Shown here one piece after another: positions 37,016 to 46,104 of a stretch of 64,000 nt of DNA. This DNA comes from RZYY01 sp036794825. Lineage in GTDB: Bacteria; Bacteroidota; Bacteroidia; Bacteroidales; 4484-276. Every line of letters starts with the position of its first letter. Position 1 is the stretch's first letter. The DNA lies in the NCBI GenBank assembly GCA_036794825.1, contig DAIRGA010000004.1, forward strand, positions 1 through 64,000. The letters are read 5' to 3'. Both the position numbers and the translations under genes were made by a program. A model generated the notes under the pieces. The model ran no database searches. It was not told the origin of the DNA and saw only the letters and a program-made list of their open reading frames with translations.

Positions 37016-38401
37016 ATGAACGAAGATATTTTTCAGGGATATAAAGGATCTGCGCTTGAGACGCTTAAAAAATACAATGTGCGGGTTTGGGGGCAAGCCA
37101 GGGTGATCACAACACGAGGGCCGTTCGCTGGTACAATCCTGCCGCGCTCCGAAAATGACGACGATCAGCATATTGTCATGAAAATTCCCACCGGTTACAA
37201 CATTGGAATAGACATTAAAACTATTCTTGAGATGGAAGAAACCGGGTATAAAAAAGCCAACTACAAAATTCCTGAAAAAGAGTTTCCCTACACCAAAAAC
37301 CTTCCTAATGTTAAGCTGTTCGGCACTGGCGGAACCATTGCCTCAAGGCTTGATTACCGAACCGGCGCCGTTATTCCTGCCTTCTCCCCCGGCGAGTTGT
37401 ACGGCGCAGTGCCCGAACTGGCGGACATTTGCAACCTTACCACGGAAAAGATCTTCGCCGTTTTCAGCGAAAACATGGGACCCAAACAATACATCGCCCT
37501 GGCGAAAGCAATAGGACGAGAAATCGAAAATGGCGTTGATGGAATCGTGATTGGTCATGGAACCGACACTCTGCACCACACCGGCGCGGCACTTACATTT
37601 ATGGTGCAAAACCCACCCGTTCCAATAGTTCTTGTGGGTTCGCAACGCTCATCCGACCGTCCCAGCAGCGACGCCGCCCTCAACCTTCAGCATGCAACCT
37701 ACGCCGCCGGGCATAGCGACATCGCCGAAGTGATGGTGTGCATGTTTGGGCCCACCTCCGACGAGTACGGACTGCTGCACAAAGGAACCAGGGTGAGAAA
37801 AATGCACTCGTCCTACCGCTCGACATTCAGGACAATCGGCGACATACCGCTGGCTACCGTGAGCAGAAAAGGGATCAGGCATCTCAAATCCGATTATCAC
37901 CACCGCCGCAAAGACCGGAATGCAATTATCAAGCCTTACTTCAGCGACAAGGTAACCATGCTTTATTACTACCCGGCCATGAAACCTGACATCCTCCACG
38001 CCATTATTGACCAGGGTTACAAAGGAATTGTGATTGTGGGAACCGGCCTGGGGCATGTAAACAAGGAACTTTATCCCGCCATCGAGCGCGCTCATGCTGA
38101 GGGTGTTAGCATGTATATGACCCTGCAGACCATCTGGGGTTATGTGCACATGTTTGTGTACGACACAGGGCGGGATATGATGGCCAAAGGAATTATCCCC
38201 ACCGGAAATATGCTTCCCGAAGTCGCTTTCATAAAACTGGGATGGGCGCTCGGCCAGACCGAAGACCCCGAAGAGGTGAAAAAACTGATGCTCACTCCAA
38301 TCAACGACGATATCACCGAACGCGAACCCTACAACGGCTACCTGGTTTACCAGGGTGGCATTCCCGAAGTTGAAGAGTTTGTCAGAAAGGTTCATAAATA
38401 G
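37016..38401 (+). CDS. gatD: Archaeal-type GatD homologue (Glu-tRNA(Gln) amidotransferase subunit D / asparaginase fold)
   Basis: 461 residues. An N-terminal domain of about 95 residues (GYKGSALETLKKYNVRVWGQARV) precedes a type I asparaginase fold. Its hallmarks are GTGGTIASRLDYRTGAV, the Asp/Glu-rich SPGELYGAVPEL, IGHGTDTLHHT (catalytic Thr-Asp), VGSQRSSDRPSSDAALN, and the GTRVRKMHSSYRSTF block. The N-terminal extension and RSSDRPSSDAALN separate GatD from plain L-asparaginase. In archaea GatD releases ammonia for GatE to amidate Glu-tRNA(Gln). No gatE is in this window, so the product may work alone as an amidohydrolase or with a distant partner. Codon use appears richer in G/C at third positions than the neighbouring R-M genes. 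Transfer from archaea is inferred. Confidence 0.85.
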   Translation: MNEDIFQGYKGSALETLKKYNVRVWGQARVITTRGPFAGTILPRSENDDDQHIVMKIPTGYNIGIDIKTILEMEETGYKKANYKIPEKEFPYTKNLPNVKLFGTGGTIASRLDYRTGAVIPAFSPGELYGAVPELADICNLTTEKIFAVFSENMGPKQYIALAKAIGREIENGVDGIVIGHGTDTLHHTGAALTFMVQNPPVPIVLVGSQRSSDRPSSDAALNLQHATYAAGHSDIAEVMVCMFGPTSDEYGLLHKGTRVRKMHSSYRSTFRTIGDIPLATVSRKGIRHLKSDYHHRRKDRNAIIKPYFSDKVTMLYYYPAMKPDILHAIIDQGYKGIVIVGTGLGHVNKELYPAIERAHAEGVSMYMTLQTIWGYVHMFVYDTGRDMMAKGIIPTGNMLPEVAFIKLGWALGQTEDPEEVKKLMLTPINDDITEREPYNGYLVYQGGIPEVEEFVRKVHK

Positions 38402-38449
38402 CCTGGCTCTCAAATCCTTGATGTATTCTTTCCTATTAGTGTAAACGCC

Positions 38450-38475
38450 GTTACAGTAACCACGGTTACAATTTT
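38450..38475 (+). terminator. Possible weak terminator after gatD
   Basis: GTAACC and GGTTAC face each other across 2 bases, followed by AATTTTT. The stem is short and the loop would need to open, so this is only a candidate; it could also be an operator-like palindrome. Confidence 0.3.
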
Positions 38476-38577
38476 TCATATCTTTGACAAGGAATAAAAA
38501 TTTTGACCAGCACCAAAAATTACCAAGTAGTACTTTTTGAACCTTGCTTTTAATCTTATCAAAATAAAGAACTGGTT

Positions 38578-39927
38578 ATGAACTACCTCATCGCAAACGC
38601 AAATATCGTTAACGAAGGCCGGATTTTCAAAGGCTCGGTCTTTACCAAAGACGAAAAGATTGAAAAAATCATTGAACACAGCGGTATTTTGGAGGTCAAG
38701 CTCTATCCAGGCTATGAAATCGTTGATGCCTCCGGCAAATTCCTGATTCCTGGGGTGATTGATGACCAGGTTCATTTCAGGGAGCCAGGACTAACGCACA
38801 AAGCCGATATTTTTACCGAAAGCAGAGCGGCAGTGGCTGGCGGGATTACTTCTTTCATGGAAATGCCCAACACGGTTCCAAATACTTTGACCCAGGAATT
38901 GCTGGAGGAGAAGTACCAAATTGCCGCTGAAAAATCTCTGGCCAACTACTCCTTTTACATGGGAGCATCCAACGACAACCTGGCGGAGATAGTAAAAACC
39001 GATCCGCGGACGGTATGCGGTGTCAAGGTTTTTATGGGCGCATCCACCGGTAATATGCTGGTGGATAATAAAGAAACCCTCGAAGGGATTTTCAGAGAAG
39101 CGCCCTGCCTGGTGGCGGTGCATTGCGAGGACGAAACAATAATCCGGAACAACAGCGCCCTATATCGTGAAAAGTTTGGCGAAGATGTTCCCATCACAGC
39201 TCACCCCGAAATCCGCAGTGCCGAAGCCTGTTACAAATCATCATCCTTAGCCGTTGAACTGGCTCTGAAATACAGTACCCGGCTTCATGTGCTACATCTT
39301 TCCACCGCAAGGGAAACGGAGCTTTTTCGCAACAACATCCCTATAAAAGATAAAAGAATTACTGCCGAAGTTTGCGTCCATCATCTGTGGTTTGATGAAA
39401 AGCATTATGCAACAAAGGGAAATTTTATCAAGTGGAACCCGGCCATCAAAAGCGAAACCGATCGGAATGCCTTGTTTGACGCCATGCTTGATAACCGGTT
39501 GGATGTGATTGCGACTGACCACGCCCCTCATACCTTGGCCGAAAAACAAAATTCCTATTTCAAGGCACCTTCGGGCGGACCGCTGGTGCAGCATTCTCTC
39601 GTCGCTATGATGGAATTCTATCATCAGGGCAGGATTCCGGTGGAGAAAATCGTGGAAAAGATGTGCCATGCCCCGGCTGTTTGCTTTAAAGTGGAAAATC
39701 GGGGTTATATCCGTCCGGGGTATTTTGCTGATCTGGCGTTGATTGACCCAAATTCGCACTGGAAAGTTGACCGGTCAAATATCCATTACAAATGTGGCTG
39801 GTCGCCGTTTGAAGGGACATCTTTTCATTCTGCCGTTACTCACACCTTTGTAAATGGCCATCTTGTTTACAACCAGGGGAGCTTCGATCTGACATCAAGA
39901 GGTATGCGTTTGTTGTTTAACAGGTAA
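38578..39927 (+). CDS. pyrC: Dihydroorotase (class I type)
   Basis: 449 residues. The amidohydrolase closes carbamoyl aspartate to dihydroorotate in pyrimidine synthesis. Visible motifs: IDDQVHFREPGLTHKAD, FMEMPNTVPNT, the probable carbamylated-Lys segment GVKVFMGASTGNM, AVHCEDE (His), LHVLHLSTA (His) and VIATDHAPHT (catalytic Asp). The first metal motif reads DQVHFR where textbook enzymes have H-x-H, so the first His is Gln; I believe this is typical of the Bacteroidota branch. The gene has 176 bp upstream without a clean promoter match. aspA follows after 116 bp and has its own promoter. Confidence 0.92.
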   Translation: MNYLIANANIVNEGRIFKGSVFTKDEKIEKIIEHSGILEVKLYPGYEIVDASGKFLIPGVIDDQVHFREPGLTHKADIFTESRAAVAGGITSFMEMPNTVPNTLTQELLEEKYQIAAEKSLANYSFYMGASNDNLAEIVKTDPRTVCGVKVFMGASTGNMLVDNKETLEGIFREAPCLVAVHCEDETIIRNNSALYREKFGEDVPITAHPEIRSAEACYKSSSLAVELALKYSTRLHVLHLSTARETELFRNNIPIKDKRITAEVCVHHLWFDEKHYATKGNFIKWNPAIKSETDRNALFDAMLDNRLDVIATDHAPHTLAEKQNSYFKAPSGGPLVQHSLVAMMEFYHQGRIPVEKIVEKMCHAPAVCFKVENRGYIRPGYFADLALIDPNSHWKVDRSNIHYKCGWSPFEGTSFHSAVTHTFVNGHLVYNQGSFDLTSRGMRLLFNR

Positions 39928-40014
39928 TTTTTATTTTCTTTTTAATTTTTTACCTGATCCTGCAGTCAAACCGGTAATCGCCTCCTGTTCAAAATTTTGA
40001 TTCTCAGATTGGGT

Positions 40015-40022
40015 TAATTTTG
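40015..40022 (+). promoter_or_regulatory. -7 element (TAATTTTG) for aspA-hydF
   Basis: TAATTTTG with TTTTG at 39995-39999 upstream (spacing somewhat short, 15 bases). It overlaps an in-frame TTG at 40020, which therefore cannot be the start codon; ATG 40044 is. Confidence 0.6.
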
Positions 40023-40043
40023 ACATCTTTTAAAAGGAAAAAC

Positions 40044-41498
40044 ATGCGAGCGGAAAAAGACAGTTTAGGTGATATCAATCTTCCCGATGATGCCTTGTAT
40101 GGCATTCATGCAGCAAGAGCGAAAGTAAATTTCCCCATCACTACGCCTTTTCAGGAAGAGTGGTACAGAGCTATGGCGCAGGTAAAAGAGGCCTGCTACC
40201 TTACTATCATTGATTACACCAATGCCCTGTCGAGGAAATATCCCGGGCTAAAAATGCCTTTACGGATTCCGGACATCAAAATTTTGGAGACCTTGCAGCA
40301 AACTGCTTCCGATATGGCCACCGGCCTGTACTTCGGGCATTTTATTGTTCCGGGCATTAGTGGGGGCGCCGGCACAAGCATAAATATGAATGTGAATGAA
40401 ATCATTGCCAACGTCTCTTTGTTGAAATCCGGTCATAATCCCGGTGAATATCAATACTTTGACCCAATAGAAGATGCCAACATTTTCCAGTCAACCAACG
40501 ATGTGGTGCCAACTGCCTTAACCGTGGCAGCTATGAAATTGTTTCTCGAACTGGAAGAGACCATCAATTTGCTGCGCCGGGAGATCGAAATAATCGAAGG
40601 TAAAACCCGTGAACACCTCCGGATTGGCTACACGCAGATGCAGGAGGCTGTGCCATTGAGCACCGGACGGCAATTCAGCGCTTACAATGATGCGCTTTCG
40701 CGGGATTGGTGGCGGGTTTCGAAGTGCATCGAAAGGATAAAAGAGATAAACCTGGGCGGTGGCGCCGTTGGTACCGGCCTCGCTGTGCCACGTTATTTCA
40801 TAATGCACGTAGTTCAAAAATTACGTCAACTGACCGGCCTTCCTCTGTCGAGGGCGACCAACCTGATGGATGCAACTTCCAACCTCGACTCATGGGTGGA
40901 GGTTCATGCCACATTGAAAGCGCACGCTGTCAACCTCGAAAAGATGGTTTCGGACTTACGGCTGCTGGCCTCGGATATCCACGGAGTGAAAAGTATTTCT
41001 ATCCCACCAAAGCAGACTGGCAGCAGCATTATGCCGGGTAAAATCAACCCGGTAATTCCTGAATACGTTATCAGCTGCTGTCACCGGGTCTATGCCAACG
41101 ACCTGCTGATTTCCAACCTTTCAGCTCAGGGTTGCCTGGAGTTGAATGCCTATCTGCCGGTGATCGGCCATGCTATTCTCGAAAGCCTGAAATTGTTGAT
41201 ATCAGCCGATGTCAGTATTCGCGAAAATCTGATAAAAGGATTGCAGTTCGACAGTAATGCAGCAAAACACAGACTTCTTTCCAGCGGTTCGATCGCTACG
41301 GTGCTGGTTCCTCACATCGGTTATCATAAAGCTGCCACCCTGGCCAGGTTAATGAAAGTTCAAAATCTGGATATCATTCATGCAAACCAGCAACTCAAAT
41401 TGATTGATGAAGAGAGACTTATGCTCTTAATCAGCAATGACAATCTGCTGAAAGAGGGCTTTACCATCGAAGACATCGCCTATCCTGAGGCAGATTAA
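40044..41498 (+). CDS. aspA: Aspartate ammonia-lyase
   Basis: 484 residues from ATG 40044 (MRAEKDSLGDINLPDDALYGIHAARA). The aspartase/fumarase superfamily enzyme releases fumarate and ammonia from aspartate. The signature loop GSSIMPGKINPVIPE is intact, as are STNDVVPTALT and the GAGTSINMNVNEIIAN block. hydF starts 17 bp after its stop, so the two are co-transcribed. Aspartase genes recur beside [FeFe]-hydrogenase maturation genes in anaerobes, so this copy may serve maturation (ammonia or fumarate supply) rather than general metabolism. The latter is inference. Confidence 0.93.
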   Translation: MRAEKDSLGDINLPDDALYGIHAARAKVNFPITTPFQEEWYRAMAQVKEACYLTIIDYTNALSRKYPGLKMPLRIPDIKILETLQQTASDMATGLYFGHFIVPGISGGAGTSINMNVNEIIANVSLLKSGHNPGEYQYFDPIEDANIFQSTNDVVPTALTVAAMKLFLELEETINLLRREIEIIEGKTREHLRIGYTQMQEAVPLSTGRQFSAYNDALSRDWWRVSKCIERIKEINLGGGAVGTGLAVPRYFIMHVVQKLRQLTGLPLSRATNLMDATSNLDSWVEVHATLKAHAVNLEKMVSDLRLLASDIHGVKSISIPPKQTGSSIMPGKINPVIPEYVISCCHRVYANDLLISNLSAQGCLELNAYLPVIGHAILESLKLLISADVSIRENLIKGLQFDSNAAKHRLLSSGSIATVLVPHIGYHKAATLARLMKVQNLDIIHANQQLKLIDEERLMLLISNDNLLKEGFTIEDIAYPEAD

Positions 41499-41515
41499 TC
41501 AGATAACTCATTAAG

Positions 41516-42739
41516 ATGAAAACAAGAGAAAGAACTCCGCAGATCGGCATTTTCGGAAGACGCAACCAGGGAAAAAGTGCGATAATAAATGTGCTGACCG
41601 GCCAGCATACTTCCATCGTTTCTGACATTCCCGGCACTACCACCGACCCTGTAAAAAAAACCATGGAGATCCCTGGCATCGGCCCTGCCACGCTGGTTGA
41701 TACCGCCGGAATAGATGACATCGGAGTGCTGGGTGGAAAAAGAGTAGATAAATCGCTGGAAATAATTAAACAGGTGGATCTTGCACTTTTAATAATTTCA
41801 GACAATCAGACCGGAGGGCCTGAAGACAAAATCATTCAACATTTCTACGATTTAGGGACGCCGTTCATCTGGGTTCACAACAAAAGCGATCTCTCTCCGC
41901 TTCAGCCTGATTTCGCCAAAACACTTGCGGAAAAATACCAACAGACATTGTTGGAATTCAGCGCATTACACCCTCACAACCTTGAAAACCTGCTCGAATC
42001 CATCCGAAAAACTCTTCCCGAAAGCGCCTGGAAAAGTCCTTCACTGCTTGGGGACCTGGTAAAGCAGGGCGATATCGTTATGCTAATTACGCCGGTTGAT
42101 GACGAATCGCCGGAAGGAAGGCTCATCCTTCCTCAGGTACAAGCCATCCGCGACCTGCTCGACAACGACTGCATTGCGGTGGTGGTAAAAGAACGAGAGT
42201 CGGATGCTTTTCTTCGGAAAACCGCAATCAAACCTTCGCTGGTGATAACCGACAGTTCGGTTTTTCTAAAAGCCGACGCCACCATCCCACGTGATATTCC
42301 TTTGACCGGATTCAGCGTACTGCTGGCCAGGTACAAGGGACCGTTTGAGGCTTACCTTGAAGGAACCCCGAAAATCTCAACGCTAAAAAACGGAGATACC
42401 ATTCTTATGCTTGAATCCTGCACGCACCATGTTTCGTGCGACGATATCGGCAGGGTTAAAATTCCGCGCTGGATGGATCAGTTTACCGGAAAAAAACTGA
42501 ACTATGAAGTAGTTTCGGGTCTCAATAAACTTCCACGACCTATTACAGACTATGCGCTGGTGGTGCAATGCGGCGGGTGTATGATTACCCGAAAACAGAT
42601 CGTAAACCGCCTTAAGCCCGCCATTGACGCCGGAATACCAGTAACCAACTACGGAATGGCAATTGCCTGGATGCAGGGAATTTACCAAAGAGCCATAGAA
42701 CCATTTATTGGGAAAACAGAAGATGATTTGTACCTGTAA
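41516..42739 (+). CDS. hydF: [FeFe]-hydrogenase H-cluster maturation GTPase HydF
   Basis: 407 residues. HydF is the scaffold on which the 2Fe subcluster is completed before transfer to HydA. The GTPase domain (about 1-175) has GRRNQGKSA (P-loop, about 14-22), PGTTTDPV, DTAGIDD and HNKSDL. The dimerisation domain follows, then the cluster domain with the diagnostic C302-x-H304, 47 residues, and C352-GG-C355. This pattern distinguishes HydF from other TrmE/Era GTPases. hydE, hydG and the hydrogenase itself are outside the window. It implies that the organism makes an [FeFe]-hydrogenase. Confidence 0.96.
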   Translation: MKTRERTPQIGIFGRRNQGKSAIINVLTGQHTSIVSDIPGTTTDPVKKTMEIPGIGPATLVDTAGIDDIGVLGGKRVDKSLEIIKQVDLALLIISDNQTGGPEDKIIQHFYDLGTPFIWVHNKSDLSPLQPDFAKTLAEKYQQTLLEFSALHPHNLENLLESIRKTLPESAWKSPSLLGDLVKQGDIVMLITPVDDESPEGRLILPQVQAIRDLLDNDCIAVVVKERESDAFLRKTAIKPSLVITDSSVFLKADATIPRDIPLTGFSVLLARYKGPFEAYLEGTPKISTLKNGDTILMLESCTHHVSCDDIGRVKIPRWMDQFTGKKLNYEVVSGLNKLPRPITDYALVVQCGGCMITRKQIVNRLKPAIDAGIPVTNYGMAIAWMQGIYQRAIEPFIGKTEDDLYL

Positions 42740-42756
42740 TGATGAATCCATCAGGC

Positions 42757-43770
42757 TTACTTCCTCGAATTCTCAAAATCCTTGATCAGCCCTAAAGTAA
42801 GCCAATTGGCAATGGCCTGGCGATTGCTTACAATAATCAGGCGCTCCAGGTCTCTGGGATGATTGATATTCCCCAATTCGATGTAGGTTCCTACCGGTTT
42901 GGAGTTTTTGAGAGTATATAGCTTTCGCTCCGACACTGTACCCTTGTAACCCCGGTTGGGCTGGTGCTCGTTGTATTTGTCGCGGATGGTTCTGAGCAAT
43001 GTTTCTCCAAGTTGCTTCCCTTTGCTGCTTCCGGGGTGGTAATAAAAAAAGATATCCACCTTCTGGTTTACATACCGCGAATCCACATGAATTTCAACCT
43101 TCCGCTGGTACTGCCCCACGTGCTTTTCGTAAAGCGCATTAACTGCATCCACTTTTTGTTTTAGACGCTCCACCGAGTTGAGCGGTATGGCCTGATTGTT
43201 CCAGTTCACCTCATCCTTATCGCATTTCAGGTAGGCATCATCGCGGATGCCATCATTCGGGTCGCGGGTGACAACGTAAACGGTTGCTCCCTGTTCGATC
43301 AGGTTGCGTGAAAGCCGCAATGAGATGTCATAAGCATATTCATCTTCGCATAAGGTATGGCCGTCTTTTTTACCAATTGCCCCGGGATCAGGGCCACCAT
43401 GCCCGGCCACAATGTAAAAAACCGCTCCCTGCAGCTTTTTCCCTTTGAACTCCATCTTCTCGTACTTTTTCCCAAAAATCGGGTAAACGCCACTTTGCAC
43501 TTCTTCGGGTGTTGGAACAGAATCAGCAACCACCGGTAGCAGGTAGGTTTTGCCTTTGATAAGCTGCATATCAGGGTTGAGCCTGTTTTTGTTGATTTCG
43601 ACAAAGGTGTCGTAGTTTAACGCAGGATCAAGATTATGCCTTCTTAGTAAACCAAAAATCCCCTCACCAGCCTCAGCCTGAACTTTCTGGTACTCCTGTG
43701 CAATGAGTGCAGGAAACCCAAAGAACAAAAAGAAAAAGAGAGAAAGTATTGGTGTTGACAATTTTATCAT
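42757..43770 (-). CDS. N-acetylmuramoyl-L-alanine amidase (Amidase_3) with LysM-like N-terminus
   Basis: 337 residues. A signal peptide (MIKLSTPILSLFFFLFFGFPALIAQ) is followed by a LysM-like stretch (about 28-85, AEAGEGIFGLLRRHNL...INKNRLNPDMQLIKGKTYLLP) and an Amidase_3 zinc hydrolase domain (about 115-335). Likely zinc and catalytic residues are the His of VAGHGGPDPGA, the Glu of LCEDEYAYD, the His of KVEIHVDSRY and the Glu of GTYIELGNINH. The usual S-x-H motif is replaced by EIHVDSR, so this is a diverged subgroup. It cleaves the amide between MurNAc and the stem peptide. It converges on hydF with 17 bp between stops. Confidence 0.88.
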   Translation of the reverse strand: MIKLSTPILSLFFFLFFGFPALIAQEYQKVQAEAGEGIFGLLRRHNLDPALNYDTFVEINKNRLNPDMQLIKGKTYLLPVVADSVPTPEEVQSGVYPIFGKKYEKMEFKGKKLQGAVFYIVAGHGGPDPGAIGKKDGHTLCEDEYAYDISLRLSRNLIEQGATVYVVTRDPNDGIRDDAYLKCDKDEVNWNNQAIPLNSVERLKQKVDAVNALYEKHVGQYQRKVEIHVDSRYVNQKVDIFFYYHPGSSKGKQLGETLLRTIRDKYNEHQPNRGYKGTVSERKLYTLKNSKPVGTYIELGNINHPRDLERLIIVSNRQAIANWLTLGLIKDFENSRK

Positions 43771-43793
43771 CAGGCAAATAATGCAATTTCGGG

Positions 43794-43801
43794 CAAAAAT
43801 A
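43794..43801 (-). promoter_or_regulatory. -7 element (TATTTTTG) for the amidase gene
   Basis: Minus-strand TATTTTTG, 24 bases from ATG 43770. Confidence 0.5.
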
Positions 43802-43947
43802 GTGTTTGAAATCGTAGTTTTTACTCCGATTCGAAAAAGTAATCAACAGGTGGGTTGTTAATAAACCAACTTTTTCGGGTAGATTGTGGGGTTTGTCGGC
43901 ATCGAAAATACAACCATCAAACAAAACATTTTCATCGAAAAACCCTG

Positions 43948-46029
43948 TCAATCACTGCTTATTGTCAAATCATCGAAATAGACCACCCCTTTACCAGTGT
44001 TCCAGACATAAACCCTGATCTTGTTGGTTCCGATATTTTCAGGAACGGTAAAAGAAAGCTCGATAAGTTTCCAGCCCTTTTCATCTTGTCTGATGAAATC
44101 TCCCATCTGGTAATACATGATCTTTTCGGGTTCGGAAGTTACCACCAGCACACCCTGGTTGGTATCCGAGAGCCTCCAGACCGAAATTTTGAATTTTTTC
44201 CCCGGTCCGGCATCTTTCAAATTCAAACCCAGCGAGTAGGCATTTGATTCTGTCAATTTTACTGCGATTCTTCCTGACCGGCTCATTTCGCTGGTTGCTG
44301 TACCCAAGTTGGAAATTTCGTAAACTCTGCACAAAAAGTTCTGTTTATCAGCCGACATCAGCTCAAGATCGCAACTCAAGGTAGATAGATATTCATCCTT
44401 AATTTGAAAAGTTCCATCCTCCAGGGCATTTTTATCCATGGCATACAGGGCGCTGGTGTATCCTTTGAAAACAGTTTGTAATGGGATGATTGTGCGGCTG
44501 ATTTCGGCTGCTTCATCCGGATTCATCGGCCCGCCGATAAACAGAATGTCATCCCCGGATGCGCTGATCACATCACTCAACGAAAGCTCCGCTCCCCAGA
44601 AATAGAAAGAGCGGTTGTAAGAATTAAATAAAAGCACATCCGGGTAAAGTGCTTTGATATCGGTAAGGTGACGGCCTGCTGAGTATGCATTCCCAAATGC
44701 AAGCGCTGAATAAACATTTAGGGAAGTTGGAAAATAATAGATCCGCTTGTGGTCGCTATAGTCTCCTTCGACCAATTCCTCCACCTTTTGGGTCTCAAGG
44801 TTGGTGGCCTCGTACCAGTAATTAATGGTTCGTATGGCCGGGACATATCGGGAAAAAATCACAACAGCCAACAGCGACACCAAGGAAACCTGGAAAGTAA
44901 GCGTTGCATACTTCCACCTGATCACACCCGAAAGGTTGACGATGAGGAAAAACAAAGAAGTCCCCGTGAGGGTAAGGGCAGGAATTAAGTAATGATTCTG
45001 ATGGTAATGCTTGGCTACTATGATTACGCTGAACAGGTTGGCAAGCAGAAGCGCCGCAAGGAACCGGACTGATCTTGGTAAAAGTTTTTGTCGGATACCG
45101 GGAAGAACTGCTGAGAATAAAAAGAATAGGATGGCGGCCAGCGTGAATAAAGTAAAGATTTTATTGTTAACGAAAATATCTCTGACAGCCCGTGTATAGC
45201 TGCTGAAATCAATGATATTTTTTTCTCCCTGCCCGTAAACGCCGCTGTGGGTAAACAGATTTTCGAACCATTCGTACATGTAAATCAGTGCTGGTATGGC
45301 AGGAATGATGAAAATGAAAAATACTATCACAGTGCCCGCCACAAAAAAAAGCTTGTTTTTCCAGCCCTTTAAAACAACGAATGGAATGACGAGTAGCGGA
45401 AGGAAAGTGGCCTTGGTTGCCAGCCCGAATCCTGACAGGAGTGCATAAAGCCAGACATAACGGTTACTTCGGTAATTTTTATCGCTGAAATGCCTTATCA
45501 GTAATGCAGATAAAAGAATCGTAGTAAAGAAGAGCAATGGCTCCGGGCTTACTTTAGTCCACACAACATCCATAAGTGTCACCGACAGAAACGGGGAAAT
45601 CTGAACCAGCAGGGCGGCAAAAACATCCCGGGTACTTCGGTAAGTAACAAATCCGGCCACAAAAACCGCCAAAGTGCCAAGCACAACCAAAACCACGCGT
45701 ATGATCCCTAAATATCGCTCAGGATCACTCAAAACATCCTGCACTATTTCAGATGAAGGTCCCGGCTTTACCAGGTGACTGACCGCTATCACCACCGCAC
45801 AAATTTCCATGACCGGCGTACCGGGGTTATCCACATGCCCAACCGGCTGAAAGTTGAGTATATTCAATCCGTTCAGCAGGTAAATGTAGTTCGGATCGTT
45901 GGCAAATCGGGCATAATTAAAGGATACGCCAACAATTCCAAAAATAAGCGGTAGGATAATCAGCGGAACGAATGATGTGCTGAGCTTTAAAAGTCGTTGT
46001 TTTGCATGCATAATCATTTCGGTAAACAA
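43948..46029 (-). CDS. Multi-pass membrane glycosyltransferase (GT39/ArnT-like)
   Basis: 693 residues. Residues about 12-430 hold around ten hydrophobic segments (for example FVPLIILPLIFGIVGVSF, LFFVAGTVIVFFIFIIPAIPA), the layout of GT-C transferases using polyprenyl-phosphate sugars. Short periplasmic-loop acidic residues near NYARFANDPNYIYLLNG are consistent with this. The last 250 residues are soluble and end in a jelly-roll-like domain (KGVVYFDDLTISSD). Methionines at codons 5 and 7 (46017, 46011) are alternative starts. A link to the polyprenol-phosphate sugar synthase at 23964 is plausible but unproven. Acceptor unknown. Confidence 0.75.
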   Translation of the reverse strand: MFTEMIMHAKQRLLKLSTSFVPLIILPLIFGIVGVSFNYARFANDPNYIYLLNGLNILNFQPVGHVDNPGTPVMEICAVVIAVSHLVKPGPSSEIVQDVLSDPERYLGIIRVVLVVLGTLAVFVAGFVTYRSTRDVFAALLVQISPFLSVTLMDVVWTKVSPEPLLFFTTILLSALLIRHFSDKNYRSNRYVWLYALLSGFGLATKATFLPLLVIPFVVLKGWKNKLFFVAGTVIVFFIFIIPAIPALIYMYEWFENLFTHSGVYGQGEKNIIDFSSYTRAVRDIFVNNKIFTLFTLAAILFFLFSAVLPGIRQKLLPRSVRFLAALLLANLFSVIIVAKHYHQNHYLIPALTLTGTSLFFLIVNLSGVIRWKYATLTFQVSLVSLLAVVIFSRYVPAIRTINYWYEATNLETQKVEELVEGDYSDHKRIYYFPTSLNVYSALAFGNAYSAGRHLTDIKALYPDVLLFNSYNRSFYFWGAELSLSDVISASGDDILFIGGPMNPDEAAEISRTIIPLQTVFKGYTSALYAMDKNALEDGTFQIKDEYLSTLSCDLELMSADKQNFLCRVYEISNLGTATSEMSRSGRIAVKLTESNAYSLGLNLKDAGPGKKFKISVWRLSDTNQGVLVVTSEPEKIMYYQMGDFIRQDEKGWKLIELSFTVPENIGTNKIRVYVWNTGKGVVYFDDLTISSD

Positions 46030-46060
46030 GGTGCATTGGCAAGCATTAAACTGGCCGTTG

Positions 46061-46068
46061 CAAATGTA
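46061..46068 (-). promoter_or_regulatory. -7 element (TACATTTG) for the GT39-like gene
   Basis: Minus-strand TACATTTG, 32 bases from the first ATG (46029). Confidence 0.5.
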
Positions 46069-46104
46069 TCAAAATGATTGCATTGTCAGAAAACCGGAAG
46101 GGAC

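Noticed and set aside
39921..39956. CAGGTAA / TTACCTG inverted repeat spanning the pyrC stop
   Set aside because: The loop is 22 bases and the T run lies in the loop rather than after the stem, so it does not look like a functional terminator.
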